Positions 22,149-35,407 are shown, numbered from the stretch's first letter. The stretch: DNA of 64,000 nucleotides from Lithodes maja (GCA_037953745.1 JBAKBP010007454.1:35775-99774), one strand, 5' to 3'. Notes: generated by a model from the letters alone, not told the origin. Numbers and translations are program-made.

Positions 22149-22777
22149 CCCGGGAGCTGCGGGGAGACTCTTAAGAGTTCCCCCGGCGGACTGCGGGAAG
22201 ACTCTCCTGAGTAGGTAAAATTAAAAATCAACTTTTGACATCGAAAAAAACATTTTTTTTTAATTTTTATTTTTTTATTTTTTTTTTTTTTTTTGGCCCC
22301 TGGGCCATGCAAAATCTCAGTCCTCTACCTCCCCTCCTTCCCCACTTTCCTCCTATCCCTCAGTTATCACCTATTTTCCCTATTATTCCCTTATTCTGAG
22401 GTATATTTTCGTGCTAACATTAGCGAGTTGCAAGCAGGGTGTTGTCATCACTGATGGCAATCGAGTGCAAGAGAGAGAGAGAGAGTATCGATTGACTGTG
22501 TCGCAGTGGCCTTGGGGAAAATTGGCGGGAAGGTAGCTTGCCTCACCCATACATTATACAACTCGCGGGCTATATCTCCGATTTTGACCATCCAAACGCT
22601 GTTTTCACTCGTTTTATTGTTGTTTCAGGTTAATACCTTTATAATCAACCCATAATAGGCGCATATGGATAATTATTAATGCTATTAATGGTACAATGAA
22701 TATTTTAGTGACGGAAACACCTCAAATACGTCAGCACAGGGGGAGGTTTTCAATTACCCCCGTGCGCACTTCAGAGG
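22149..22777 (+). mobile_element. TTAA-flanked MITE inside the LINE
   Basis: TTAA at 22145-22148 and 22778-22781 flank a 629 bp insertion that splits the LINE ORF. It is nearly identical to 7431-8057, differing mainly in the length of the A/T homopolymer runs. See that entry for its ends. Confidence 0.92.
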
Positions 22778-22781
22778 TTAA

Positions 22782-23131
22782 GGAGTGCGTGCGGAATTAC
22801 ATGGAGGGATAGACAGACTAATGAGGAAGTAAGAAGGAGGTGTGGTGTGGAGGTAGATGTGCTGGAAAGTGTGAAAAGGAACAACTTGAGATGGTTCGGC
22901 CATAGGGAACGTATGGAAAGCGAGAGAATGACTAAGAGGGTGTACGAGAGCGAGGTGGAGGGACAGAGGGGGAGAGGTAGACCGAATATGAGGTGGAAGG
23001 ATGGAGTGAGGAACTACATGAATGAAGGCGGTGCTGGTTGGGGGGAGGGGCGTCGACTGACTGGGGACAGAGGTGCATGGGGGCGGTTCGTTCGTGGCCA
23101 CCCCTTCGGGGATCACGGCGTCAGGCAATAG
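22782..23131 (+). CDS. RTE LINE ORF, C-terminal part beyond the MITE
   Basis: This continues the frame of 19487-22148. It encodes a tail found in RTE elements: LRSACGITWRDRQTNEEV, then RWFGHRERMESERMTKRV, GRGRPNMRWKDGVRNYMNEG, and a stop at 23129-23131 directly before the TAGA tail. The role of this tail is not known to me; it may bind RNA or DNA. With it the whole ORF would be about 1003 residues. At HRERM the duplicate in block 1 has HMERM. Confidence 0.88.
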
Positions 23132-23147
23132 ATAGATAGATAGATAG

Positions 23148-23156
23148 AACAGTTGA
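23148..23156 (+). repeat. LINE target-site duplication, right
   Basis: Exact second copy of AACAGTTGA (19287-19295). It is also present after the LINE 3' end in block 1, as expected from the duplication. Confidence 0.85.
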
Positions 23157-23441
23157 AAGATGACAATTTTATGGTTTATTTTAGGCTATACAAAAACATT
23201 TGCTTTGTAACTTAGATACTCATATTTATGCTTATAATTGCAGTACGAGTGGGTTTTTTCTTTTTATGTGTAGGCCTAGGCTAAACAAATGTTAGTTTTT
23301 GTTTTATAGGCTAAACTAGGCTGAATTTATGCTAATAAATATTAATTGGAGGGAGCAAATCTGTCAAGGAATAGCCTAGATGTGGAAATTTACAGCCAAT
23401 TTGCTCTAGCCCTTTTTGAGATACAGAGGTTAGAGATCGTT

Positions 23442-23580
23442 GGATACAATAATATGTTGAGGGGGTCAATCACCGCCCATGACATATTGTCATCATCATA
23501 ATTATATATTGCCAGCAGGGGGCAAATAGCCTAGGCCTATCCTAACTACAACAAAAATCACAGTCAAAATAGACGCGAAC
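23442..23580. repeat. Dispersed GATACAATAAT repeat, block 2
   Basis: Duplicate of 8722-8860. Confidence 0.7.
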
Positions 23581-24568
23581 TTATATTAACTACGGCGATC
23601 GACCATTGCCCGCACCGGCCGTCCCCCGGTTATTGTTGAGGTCCTGAGGAACCGTATGACTTTGACGAGCTCTTCCCTCCGCTGTCTCCGCATCCCATGT
23701 ATCGTCGTACGGTACCCCTTCCCCTCCACATCCTACATCTGGTCGTTCTACATATGCCTCCTAAGCCTCGCCTCGTCCCGTCACTGAGCATGTGGATGGG
23801 CGTCCCTTTCTGGCTTCAAAGATGGATTCCTTCCGACAGCTCCTACTGGATTGTCTGGGGTTGGTTGAAAAAGGCACCTCGCTTCAAGACATTGCTCTGG
23901 ACCTAGTACCGTGGTTTGTAGGTCTCTGGTTCACCACCTGATGACCTGCTATTGGGTTGTTGCCTTTACAGTGTTAGGGGTTCTACGAATGACCTAGAAT
24001 GGAAGTGACACAGTGGTGAATTTTAACCTTAACTATAAACTAATTTAATTGTGACATAGGATCTCCGCGACCGTGAACTTATATTAACTACGGCGATCGA
24101 CCATTGCCCGCACCGGCCGTCCCCCGGTTATTGTTGAGGTCCTGAGGAACCGTATGACTTTGACAAGCTCTTCCCTCCGCAGTCTCCGCATCCCATGTAT
24201 CGTCGTACGGTACCTCTTCCCCTCCACATCCTACATCTGGTCGTCCTACATATGCCTCCTAAGCCTCGCCTCGTCCCGTCACTGAGCATGTGGATGGGCG
24301 TCCCTTTCTGTCTTCAAAGATGGATTCCTTCCGACAGCTCCTACTGGATTGTCTGGGGTTGGTTGATAAGGGCACCTCGCTTCAAGACATTGCTCTGGCC
24401 CTAATACCGTGGTTTGTAGGTCTCTGATTCACCACCTGATGACCTGCTATTGGGTTGTTGCCTTTACAGTGTTACGGTTCTACGAATGACCTAGAATGAA
24501 AGTGACACGGTGGTGAATTTTAACCTTAACTATAAAATAATTTAATTGTGACATAGGATCTCCGCGAC
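23578..24568. repeat. 497 bp tandem dimer, block 2
   Basis: Duplicate of 8858-9847, with unit starts at 23578 and 24075. The short MDSFRQ frame is kept in both units. Confidence 0.85.
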
Positions 24569-24649
24569 TACGGTAGGGCCGGAGTGTGCGAGTATTCGCC
24601 TGAGGTTGCCCCAAGACAAGACAAGACAAAATTCTAGTGCTGGTTTTAC

Positions 24650-25849
24650 TCAGATTTTGTGAGTTTTAATTTAGCCTAGCCTAGGCCTAAGAGTTCAGAA
24701 AATTTGCAAAATGCACCCCATACTAGCCTACCCATAGCCTAATAGGCCTAGTGATTCTTTTTTGGCAGACCACCCACAAATTTTCATATAGCCTAGGCCT
24801 AGGCTAGCCTAAGTTCTGGAATGCATGTTGGAATAGCCTTCCTATGAACTGTAGGCTAGGCTACTTCCTTTTAATTTAAGTTTGATTCTTTGGAAAAATC
24901 TATTAGGCCTAGACCAGGGCAGGAAAGTAACATTTAAAATGACGTGAAAAAAGTCGCCCATAAACGGCGGGCCGCTATGTTATTGTAATTTGGGAGCTTA
25001 TTTCGTCTGTTGATTGACTTTGTCCTCAATTGGGGATCCTATGAATTAGCACAGATGATGATGACTTACCGTACATCATAATACGTGACGGGCCGACGTG
25101 GGGGGGCAGAGCCGCAGAGACCCCCTCAACATATTTGGTGTCCCACAGTAACTTTTAATGGGATGGATGTAGTTACCGGGTGTACGGTCGTCATGTTTAC
25201 ATAGGGCGATCGTCGCGGTTAACATCGCGTCTATTATGACGTCAATTTTTTTTCGGCATATTTAATTTTATTCATTTCCTTTTATATTTAGGCTATAATC
25301 TAGCTTTGGCACGACAATAACCCTAACCTAGTCTTTCTTAAAGATTCTTCTAATCTTCCAGTAGCCTATAGCCCAATTTAGGTCATTTTTAGAGGCACAC
25401 AATTAAATGGTTGGTATTTTAAACGACACTACTGCAGCATTATGAGAAACAATTTATTAGAGATAATAGGCAACAATAGATTCGCCATATTTTTCTCCAT
25501 AAGCTATAGTCCGCATGGAGGATTTTTTTTTATCGACAAATTGAAAAAATTCCCACTTCACAGATAAAATAGACAAATACACCAAAAATTGGGGTGTGGG
25601 GGCAGCAGCCCCCACCCATAATAGCCTACTATAATAGGTTAGGTAAGGTTGTTAGGTTTGACTAGGCTAATGTCCTTTCAAAGGGGTATAGGCCTATTAA
25701 ACACTAGGATAGCCTATACCTGGTCAAGGGTAAGTCCTGCTGTAGTCAACTTGAATGCTACCTTAAATTGTAATATTAGACTAGGCATAGCCTATAGAAA
25801 AAATAGCCTAGCCTACTTATTTATTGTAGCCTATAATATAGGCCTAGCC
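24650..25849. repeat. TAGGCCTA-rich non-coding DNA, block 2
   Basis: Duplicate of 9930-11126, with one-base differences in homopolymer runs (for example near 25243 and 25525). Confidence 0.7.
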
Positions 25850-27457
25850 GGGTAGAATGTAGAGTTCGGGCGTACCGCCACCATTGTTTACACTGCGTAG
25901 AGCGGCGACGGAAGCTTGCCATCATGTTCCCGTCTATTTTGACTGCCATTGGATACAATAATATGTTGAGGGGAGGGCTTTGCGGCAATTGTTTGGTTGT
26001 TTGCCCCCTACTGGCAATATATATGATGATGACAACACGTCATGGGGGCAAAGCCCCCCATCACGTCATGGGGGCAAAGCCCCCTCTCAACATATTATTG
26101 TATCCAATGGCATTCAAAATAGACAGGAACATTATCGCAAGTGTCCGACGCCGATACCGCCGCCGTAATGTTTACATATGTCGATCACCGTGGTTAAAGG
26201 CTGGTTCACACATAGCCGAGTCGGTGCGCGAGTCCAACACGAGTCACACTCGTCGATTATCGCCATCGCTGGAGGCTGAGTCGGCCGCGAGTAGCAATTG
26301 TTCCCGAGTCAAGGAGAGTGTAACACGAGTTAACTCGATTCAATACGAGTCAACACGTGTTCATGCAAGAGTCTGTACAAGTAACTGAGAGTCAAAACGA
26401 GTGTAACACGAACCCAACACGAGTGTCAAAAATTTGAAAAATAATGGCCACATTCCAGGGCACGTAAACAAAGAGTATGGACGAGTTAACGCGATTGTTA
26501 TACGGATCAACACGATTTTTTATACGGATCAACACGAAAGACAACGCGTTGACTCTCGTTGGATCTCTGTTGCACACGTGTTGACTCGTGTTACATCCGT
26601 GTAAACTCTCGTTGATTCTTCCTACATTTTTGAAATAACGGTATTTCAAATGACACTTGCTTTTTCGTGTTACACTCGTGTTTTTTTCTCAGTGGATCGT
26701 GTTTACTCTTGTTTACTCGTGTTTTCACTTGTGTTTGAATCGTGTAAACTCTGGCATCATGGGGGCACCAAATTTTGGCACTCACATTCGTGCTTTCTAC
26801 TCTTGTTGATACGTGTTGCATGTGTGTTACATACGTGTTGTTGCGTGTAGACACGTGTTGCTTCGTCAACGTCGAAATGATGACGAAAAGCGGCGAATCA
26901 CCAAAGAGTGTTACACGGGTTTACACGAGTCAACACGAGTTAACACAAATAACGAAGAGTTATTCAGAGTCAAACACGAGTTAACACGTATGTACACGAG
27001 TCTACACGTATTTAGGCCACACTCATGGGTACTCGCCACGGGACCCAAAAATTTCATGCATGCATGAAATTTTTGGACCCTGTGGCGAGTACCCACGAGT
27101 GTGTCGAGTATACACGAGCGTAGCACGAGTCTATACGAGTGTTGAGGAGTATCGACGAGTCATTGCTGAATAGCAAAATTTCATCACTCGTGTTGGACTC
27201 GCGCACCGACTCGGCTATGTGTGAACCAGCCTTTAGTTCGCGTCTATTTTGAAGGCGGTTTTTTTTCTCGGTTTATTTGCCTCCTGCTGGCAATATATAT
27301 GATGATGACAATATGTCATGGGGGGGGGGTGACCCCCCTCAACCTATTATTGTATCCAAAAGCAGTCAAATAGATGGGAACATGATAGCCAGCATCCGCC
27401 GCCGCTCCGCGTAGTGTAAACAAGGCTGGCGGTACACCCGAACTCTACATTCTACCC
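25850..27457. mobile_element. 1.6 kb inverted-repeat element, block 2
   Basis: Duplicate of 11127-12729 with the same inverted ends and the same inner insertion. Confidence 0.75.
26197..27233. mobile_element. ACGAGT-rich palindromic MITE, block 2
   Basis: Duplicate of 11474-12509, with the same 48 bp terminal inverted repeats and the same TA/TTA flanks. A few words differ by one base: GTAGACACG replaces GTAGAAACG, and GGATCGTG replaces GGATCATG. The T run near 26517 is one base longer. Confidence 0.8.
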
Positions 27458-27512
27458 CACTAATTTTCCAACTAGCATAACCGATGATTATCAATGATCA
27501 ATCCCAGTCAGA

Positions 27513-28362
27513 AACGTCCATGCTTCCCTCCCATAAGTCAATGTCGGGATTACCACACTGTCATGCAAGGACTTCTTTACTTCCATGCTGATCACCCTAT
27601 TTCTTCTTACTGCTTTCAGAGTTCCTACAACGCTCTTCCCCTGTTACACTTTCTCCCACACTTCTTCATCCATAGGCCTACTCACATCTTTACTCAACAC
27701 ACTGCCCAAATACTTAAATGAGCTGACATTCTTCATAGCCGTTCAACCTCACTTCACACTCTATGGTTGCACCCCTTTCAATGACCATAATATTGTTCTT
27801 CCTAGCATTTACCTCCAGATTCCATTTTTCACACACTGTTCCAAACATATTTACCTGACCCTGCAACTCCCATTGACTATCGCTCATCAGAACTGTGTTG
27901 TCAGCAACAGTAGTACCGGTACTGTACTGTTGAGGAAACTTCCACTCGTTTCCTTCCCTTATCAGCGGTACACCAACATCCGCTGCTCTTCCTTGTATTT
28001 CTTTCATGACTTCATCCATATACTGTACTGGTATATATTGAACAACCATCGGGACATCACATACACCCTTGCTTTAACCCAACATTCAGATTAAAGAACT
28101 CGCTCTGTTAATTATCCACACATACTGACACCTTTGCACCCTCATACATGCTCTTAATTGCTTTCAGCAACTTGCCATCTACTCCGTATATTTTCAGTAC
28201 CGGTACCGGTACTTTCCACATACCTTCTCTATCAATTCTGTCATAGGCCTTCTCCAACTCCATAAATGCAGCATACAACTTTTGTCGCTTCTCCAGATAT
28301 TTCTCCACAACACATTTCCGGGCAAAAATCTGAGCTACACATCCTCTTCCCTTCCTAAGATG
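27513..28362 (-). mobile_element. RTE LINE fragment A, block 2
   Basis: Duplicate of 12785-13634; the same broken RT pieces are present. Confidence 0.8.
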
Positions 28363-28663
28363 ACTACAGTATGCTAACCGTTTCCCCCGCAATACTGACT
28401 GAAAATGCCCAAATATATTGCATGTCCTCTTCAGATTTATCTAAAATATGTAAAATTACACCAAATACCACTACAGTAGCACTGAAATCAATAAAACTCA
28501 CTAACAGGATAAATAAATGGAAGAAATACTCCAAAAGATTAATATGTTAACCCTATACCCAGCAATACTGACTGAAAATGCCTAAATAGATTGCATGTGC
28601 TCTTCAGATTTTATACATACATACGTACATAACATTTTAAGACTGAGTGCTCCACACAGATGT

Positions 28664-28955
28664 GCAGTTTCAGTCTCTTTTCTTAATGGCGGCGTTCCAG
28701 GCAACCCTGTTGAGGGATGCTTTACTTGTCAAGTTTTTGGATTTGAGATCGGCACGTATAGTCCGATTCCAGGTCTTACTCGGTCCACCCCTTGGTGCAG
28801 CTCCCTCCACAATCGCAGACCTGCATCTTTTCACCCAATTTTGTTCATCCATTCTCTCCACATGTCCATACCATCCCAGTTTACTTGTACGCATCTCCTC
28901 GCTAATACTCTTTATACCTAAACGTCTCTTCAGCTCATCATTTGTTATTCTGTTG
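28664..28955 (-). mobile_element. RTE-like LINE C-terminal fragment, block 2
   Basis: Duplicate of 13935-14226. Confidence 0.75.
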
Positions 28956-29069
28956 ACATTCTTTATCTGAAATATGTAAAATTACACCAATTACCAACTA
29001 CATTACCAACAAATTTAATAAAGTACACTAACAGGATAAAGAAAATGTAAGAAATAGCCCTAAAGATGA

Positions 29070-30511
29070 ATTTATCTATCTATCTATTGACGGACGCCTT
29101 GATCCCCGAAGGATTGTCCACGAACGAAACACCCCTATGCACCTCTGTCCCCAGTCAGTCGACGCCCCTCCTCCCATCCAGCACCGCTTTCACGCATATA
29201 CTTCTTAACTCCATCCTTCCACCTCTCTCTCGGTTTATTTCTCCCTCTGTCCTTCCACCTCACTCGTACACGCTCTTAGTCATTCTCTCGCTTCCCATAC
29301 GTTCCACATGGCCGAACCATCTCAAGGTGTTCTTTTTCGCACTTTCCAGTCCATTCACACCACACCTCTCTCGTACTTCCTCATTCGTCTGTCTATCCCT
29401 CCATGTAACTCTGCACACACTTCTCAAGTAACTCATTTCCATCCCTTTCACTCTTGGTTTGAATCTCTCCAACAACGTCCATGCTTCGCTTCCGTAAGTC
29501 AGTGTCGGGATTACCACACTGTCATGCAATGACTTCTTCAGTTCCATGCTGACCACCCTATTTCATGTTACTGCTTTCAGCATTCCTACAACCCTCTTCC
29601 CCTGTTGCACCCTTTCCCACACTTCTTCATCCATACTCCCATCTTTACTCTGTACACTGCCAAGATACTTAAATGAGCTGACAATCTCCATAGCCTGACC
29701 GTTCAACTTCACCTCACACTCTGTGGCTTCACCCCTTTCGAAGACCATAACCTTGCTCTTCCCCGCATTTACCTTCAGATTCCATTTTTCGCACACTGTT
29801 CCAAAAATATTTACCAGACCCTGCAACTCCCATTCATATCATCAGCAAACAGCAGTACACAAACATCCACTGCTCTTCCTTGTATTTCTTTTATGACTCC
29901 ATCCATATACTGTATATATAGAACAACCATCTGGACATCACACACCCTTGCTTTACCAAACATTCAGATCAAAGAACTCCCTCTGTTCATTCTTCACACG
30001 TACTGTACCTTTGCACTCTCATACATACTCTTCACTGCTTTCAGCAACTTGCCATCTACTCCATATATTCTCAGTACAGTACTTCTCTATCAACTCTGTC
30101 ATTCCACTCGTTGCCTTCCCTTATTAGTGGTACACCAACATTCACTGCTCATCCTTGCATTTCTTTTATGACTCCATCCATATACAGTTCAGTATATATT
30201 GAACAACCACGGGGACATCACACACTCTTTCTTTAATCCAAATTTCAGATCAAAGAACTCGCTCTGTTCATTCTCAACACATACTGACACCTTTGCACCC
30301 TCATACATGCTTTTCACTGCTTTCAGCAACTTGCTATCTGCTCCGTATATTCCAAGTACTTTCTACATACCGGTACCTTCTCTATCAACTCTGTCATAGG
30401 CCTTCTCCAAGCCCATGAAGGCAGCATACAACTTTTGTCCCTTCTCAAGATATTTCTCCACAACATATTTCAGGGCAAAGATCTGAGCTACACATCCTAT
30501 TCCCTTCCTAT
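29070..30511 (-). mobile_element. RTE LINE fragment B, block 2
   Basis: Duplicate of 14341-15782, including its internal RT duplication. Confidence 0.8.
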
Positions 30512-30874
30512 GATGAAATACTGTATGTTAACCGTTTCCCCAGCAATACTAACTGAAAATGCCCAAATGTATTGCATGTGCTCTTCTGATTTATCTAAAA
30601 TTTGTAAAATTATACCAAATACCAACTACATTAGCACAAAACTCAATCAATCACAGAAACAGGATAAAAACATAGAATAAATACCCCAAAAGATGAATAC
30701 GTTAACCCTTTCCCCAGCAATACTTACTGAACATGCACAAATAAATTGCATGTGCTCTCCAGATTTAGCTGAAATATGTGAAATTACACCAAATACTAAC
30801 TACATTAGCACACAAATCAATCAAGCACTTTAACAGGATAAATAAAATGGAAGAAATAGCCCAAAAATGAATTT

Positions 30875-30945
30875 ATCTATAGCCTACCGGTATATATTGC
30901 CGGACACCTTGATCCCCGAAGGGTTGACCATGAACGAAACGCCTG
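30875..30945 (-). mobile_element. RTE LINE 3'-end remnant, block 2
   Basis: Duplicate of 16146-16216. Confidence 0.65.
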
Positions 30946-31116
30946 CGTATTTCAAGCTCGCTTGAGTTATCACTCGATCGTCTTTTAGAGCTTTTTGGCC
31001 CCGGGTAATTACCACACCATCGCGTCATAAGGAGTTTGAGGGGGTTAAATTGCTAGATACATAGAGGAAGAGGAATGCCAAGTAAAGCTAAACAAAAATA
31101 TAAGATATTTTTAACA

Positions 31117-33774
31117 TCTATCTATCATCTATTGCCTGACGCCGTGATCCCCGAAGGGGTGGCCAAGAACGAACCGCCCCCACGCACCTCTGTCCCCAGT
31201 CAGTCGACGCCCCTCCCCCCAACCAGCACCGCCTTCGTTCATGTACTTCCTCACTCCATCCTTCCACCTCTCATTCGGTCTATCTCTCCCTCTCTGTCCC
31301 TCCACCTCGCTCTCATACACCCTCTTAGTCATTCTCTCGCTTTCCATACGTTCCATATGGCCGAACCATCTCAAGTTGTTCCTTTTCACACTTTCCAGCA
31401 CATCTACCTCCACACCACACCTCCTTCTTACTTCCTCATTAGTCTGTCTATCCTTCTATGTAATTCCGCACGCACTCCTTAAGTATTTCATTTCCACTGC
31501 TCTCACTCTTGGTCTGAGTCTCTCAACCAACGTCCATGCGTCGCTTCCGTAAGTCAGTGTCGGGATTACCACACTGTCATGCAAGGATTTCTTCACTTCC
31601 ATACTGACCACCCTATTTCTTGTTACTGCTTTTAGCGTTCCTACAACCCTCTTCCCCTGCTGTACCCTCTCCCGCACTTCTTCATCCATAGTCCCATCTT
31701 TACTCAACACACTGCCCAGATACTTAAAAGAGTTGACGATCTCCATAGCCTGACCGTTCAGCTTCATCTCACACTCTGTGACTTCACCCCTTTCGAAGAC
31801 CATAACCTTGCTCTTCCCCGCATTTACCTTCAAATTCCGTTTTTCGCACACTGTTCCAAACTCATTTACCAGACCCTGCAACTCCCATTCATTATCACTC
31901 ATCAGAACTGTATCATCCGCAAACAGCAGTATAGGTAGCTTCCACTCAATTCCCTCCCTTTTCAGCGATACACCAACATCCACTGCTCTTGATAGTATTT
32001 CTTTCATAACTCCATCCATATATACAGTAAACAACCACGGGGACATCACACACCCCTGTTTCAAACCAACATTCAGGTCAAAGAACTCGCTCTGCTCACT
32101 CTCCACACGTACTGCCGCCTTTGCACCCTCATACATGCTCTTCACTGCTTTCAGCAACTTGCCCTCTACTCCGTATATTCTAAGTACTTTCCACAAACCT
32201 TCTCTATCCACTCTGTCATAGGCCTTCTCCAAGTCCATAAAGGCAACATACACCTTTTGTTTCTTCTCCAGATACTTCTCCACAACACAATTCAGGGTAA
32301 AAAATCTGATCTACACATCCTCTTCCCTTCCTAAAAACCTCCCTGCTCGTCGCCTATCCATTTCTCCGTTCTCACTCTCACTTTCTCAATCACTACCGGT
32401 ACCCTACTGTATACCTTCCCTACTACGCTTAGAAGACATATTCCTCGGTGGTTACCACACACTCCTCTTTCCCCTTTGCCCTTATATAGGGGGACTATTA
32501 TGCCAGTCTTCCAGTCATCGGGTGCACTCCCCTTCTCCCATGCTAGTTTGCACATTTTCCATACCCATTCTATCACTATCTCACCACCATACCTCAACAT
32601 TTCCCCACACACTCCATCTGTTCCTGGTGCTTTCCCCAACTTCACTCTTTTCATGGCTTCCCACACTTCTGACCTCCTGATCCCCACCTCCTCCTCCACT
32701 ACTTCTCTTCTTCTCCCTCCCATACCATATCCAGCTATGTTTGCTGGCTCTTCATTCCTTTCATTTAGCAACTCACTGAAGTACTCCCTCCATCTTTCGA
32801 CTCTCTCTTGCTTCTCGGCTAGCATTCTCCCATTCTTATCTTTCACACCCTTACAGTTTCCCTTGCTACCTTCCCTAACTTTCTTGACTTCTTTCCAGAA
32901 CAGTTTCTTACTCTCCCTCCATTTTACACTCAGATTCCTTCCAAATTCCTCATCTACTCTTCTCTTACTTTCCTTCACTACTCTCTTCACCACCCTCTTA
33001 CTCTCCACGTACCTCGCTCGTTTCTGTCTCTCGGAATCTTCATTCCCTCTACTACCCAACCACTCTCTATATGCTTTCTTCTTTTCTTCCACAGCTATTC
33101 TTACCTCTTCTGTCCACCATGCTGTACCTGTCACTCCCCTCCCTCTTCTCCTCACTCCACACACCTCCTCACATGCTGCACATATCTCATCCTTAAACAC
33201 CTTGCTCATCTCCTCCACTTCCTCCATAACTTCCAGGTCGAACCCCCCTAGTCGTCTTTCCACTGCTCTCCTGTACTCCTCCCTGACTTCCTCCTCCTGC
33301 AACCTCTCCACCCTCCTCACCATTCCACCCTCCTCTCGCCTCCCTCCCGCTCTCCTCACCCACTTCTTTTGTATCCTAACCTTAGCTACCACTACATAAT
33401 GATCAGACAGACCCCCTCCAATACCCCTATACACCCTAGCATCCATCACAGATTTCTTCATTCGTTCATCCACACATACATAATCAATCAATGACTTTCG
33501 TTCCACCACTGTCTTATCCTTCATCGTCAACATCCGTTTCCACGTGTACCTGTGGATCATTCTGTGTCGGAAGAAGGTGTTGGCTATCCACAGCCTCCTC
33601 CCCACACATACGTCCACAAGTGCACTACCATTCCCATTCACCTCTGATGGTACCCCCCACCCTCCCACCACTCCCTCAACTTTCCTATCACCCACCTTAC
33701 CATTCATATCCCCAATCAGAAATACTCTTTCGTTCTTGTCAAACTTCTCCAGGCACGCCTCCACATTCATCCAG
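31117..33774 (-). mobile_element. RTE LINE C, 5'-truncated, block 2
   Basis: Same LINE as 16388-18978, but with its natural 5' truncation visible at 33774: LINE sequence ends at CATTCATCCAGAA and unrelated TGTGTAACTGTCACC begins. It keeps residues from the end of the endonuclease onward (LIGDMNGKVGD, LSDHYVVV, AFMDLEKAYDRV, LLFADDTVLMS). It has the same frame breaks near VYSRV (32320-32400) and at 31456. It is not functional. Confidence 0.9.
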
Positions 33775-34898
33775 AATGTGTAACTGTCACCTCACTTTGT
33801 AACTGTCACCTTAATAAAAAAAAAGTAGAAGGAAACATGCTTACATTACTGAAATGTTTGTGGACATGCAGTAATGCAAGTAATGGTCTCTCTTCTGTAA
33901 ATCTAAAATGGCTTACTTAAGAATGGGAAAGGGGTGGGACCTTCTATTTTTTTTTTTTTTTTTTTTTTTTAGTATGAAAAAAAAAGTATATATTTTGTTA
34001 CTGTAATATTTGCTACTATAATATTGTAGATTGGCCTTTCCTCTTTTCTTTATATAATAGACTGTACTAAACAAATTTCTTGCTGCTGAAAATCGATGTG
34101 GCGTAAATATGTTGGTTACACATGCCTAATATTTTGTCTTCGCCAAGTACCTATTATTAAAATATTTATTTAAAAACATCTTGATGATAAGTATATTCTG
34201 TTGAAACATTTTGGAATGAGCTTAAGAAATGCTTTTTGTTTCATATATAATATATTTAGATTTACCATTCAAGCTCGGACAAAAAAAAACAATTATATAC
34301 TACTTATGTATCGATTTTCATTGTAATAATATGATCTTCTGGGATATTTTCAGGTTACAATAATATGTGCCTTGCTCTGTTTTAGATTTAAAGGACCATG
34401 CAAGTAGAGACGATTATTGTGGGTTGAAGCAGAGTGATATCATACGTGTATTGTCTCGCAGTAGTGCATTTAGCACTTGAGAGTGAAATGAAGTGGTAAT
34501 AAGTTTCCAACAAACTTAAGGAAGTGTGAGAGAGTTCAATTCAAAACTTTTATTGACATGAACATTTTACATAGTTTTACAATACTTAACAATAATTAAC
34601 TCCAAACAGTCCATGGCAATTAGGACTGATACCTATAAGTATCATACCTAAGTATCATAAGTTATCATACCTATAAGTTACATACCTCACAAGTGGTTCA
34701 GTTCTGGATGGTTGAATATCTTAGAAACTCATCACAATAGCCACCCAACCCCTCTCTTTAATGGCTATCATCAGAAGGGCAATAAACCAGTGTCATGTTC
34801 ACCATGTGAATGTTAGCAACTGTTTAGCTTGATCAATTTGATTACACTGGCTGCAGATTTAACATCCAGAACCATCTATAAGTGCAATAACATTCCAC
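33775..34898. other. AT-rich non-coding spacer
   Basis: No coding region is recognisable. It contains a poly-T/poly-A pair at 33950-33990 and a short tandem-like stretch of CCTATAAGTATCATA words at about 34630-34690. The last bases before 34899 are the DIRS left flank. Confidence 0.7.
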
Positions 34899-34900
34899 AT

Positions 34901-35237
34901 TATAGGTTTGATTCCCGAAGGGAAATAGAGAAAACCTAATATTTAGTAGGGCCCCGTAATCATTGACGACTTCGCCTATTAATAGTAATAGTCTCCATTC
35001 AACATCTTGCGCCAGCATTTTGAATAGCCAGCGCGGAAGTATCATGGAGTACTCTTCATAAGTTCATGCTTAATTCCCTCATGGGATCGTCATTTTGATC
35101 GGGTACCCTACAGAAAAAAACTCACAAAAAAATAAAAATTAACTTAATATCTATTATCATATGACTTGCCATAAACGTGGATTTCTCATGCTTTGCTTCC
35201 CCGACACCAGGCCCCCTAGCGGCCATCTTCGTCCTTC
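34901..35237 (+). repeat. DIRS left inverted terminal repeat
   Basis: The sequence from GGGCCCCGTAATCATTGACG to GGCCATCTTCGTCCTTC is the reverse complement of 43586-43281 with scattered mismatches. The outermost ~35 bases (TATAGGTTTGATTCCCGAAG and on) are found only on this side, as in other DIRS elements whose two ends differ. Confidence 0.88.
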
Positions 35238-35300
35238 ACTGATATACCAAGAATAAACTATGGAAATCACGAATGGGAAGTGGGATGGTTGGGAGGGCCC

Positions 35301-35407
35301 GAGTCGTCAATGATTACGGTGCCCTACCAAATATTAGGTTTTCTCTACTTTCCCTTGGGAATCAAACCTATAATTTAATAGGGCCCCTCCATCATTGACG
35401 ACTTCGT
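35301..35407. repeat. DIRS internal complementary region
   Basis: The first ~70 bases are the reverse complement of the left end (GTCGTCAATGATTACGG through AATCAAACCTATA). The last ~35 (ATTTAATAGGGCCCCTCCAT through GACGAC) are the reverse complement of the right end. It therefore records the joined ends of the element. In DIRS1 such a region is thought to template completion of the ends during circle formation. Confidence 0.88.

Larger units (their letters stand above)
19296..23147 (+). mobile_element. Full-length RTE-type LINE with MITE insertion
   Basis: The element starts at GGTCCCCCC just after the 9 bp duplication and ends with (TAGA)n just before the second copy. Without the 633 bp of MITE plus one TTAA it would be about 3.2 kb, the normal size of RTE-clade LINEs. 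It has one long ORF with endonuclease and RT, a 190 bp leader, and an almost absent 3' UTR. The leader contains the stretch CTGCGTGTCGTAAGAGGCGA at about 19344-19363, which I remember as widespread at the 5' ends of invertebrate RTE-like elements. It lacks the 5' truncation common in LINEs. Confidence 0.9.
28378..30876. repeat. Interspersed ~170 bp unit copies, block 2
   Basis: Duplicate of the five scattered copies at 13649-16147. Confidence 0.65.
22149..33708. repeat. Duplicated 11.56 kb block, copy 2
   Basis: This copy is in the likely original context. On its left the LINE body is intact and its target-site duplication matches on both sides of the LINE. On its right the minus-strand LINE continues past the block edge to 33774. 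Copy 1 (7431-18978) is therefore the derived copy. Confidence 0.88.
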
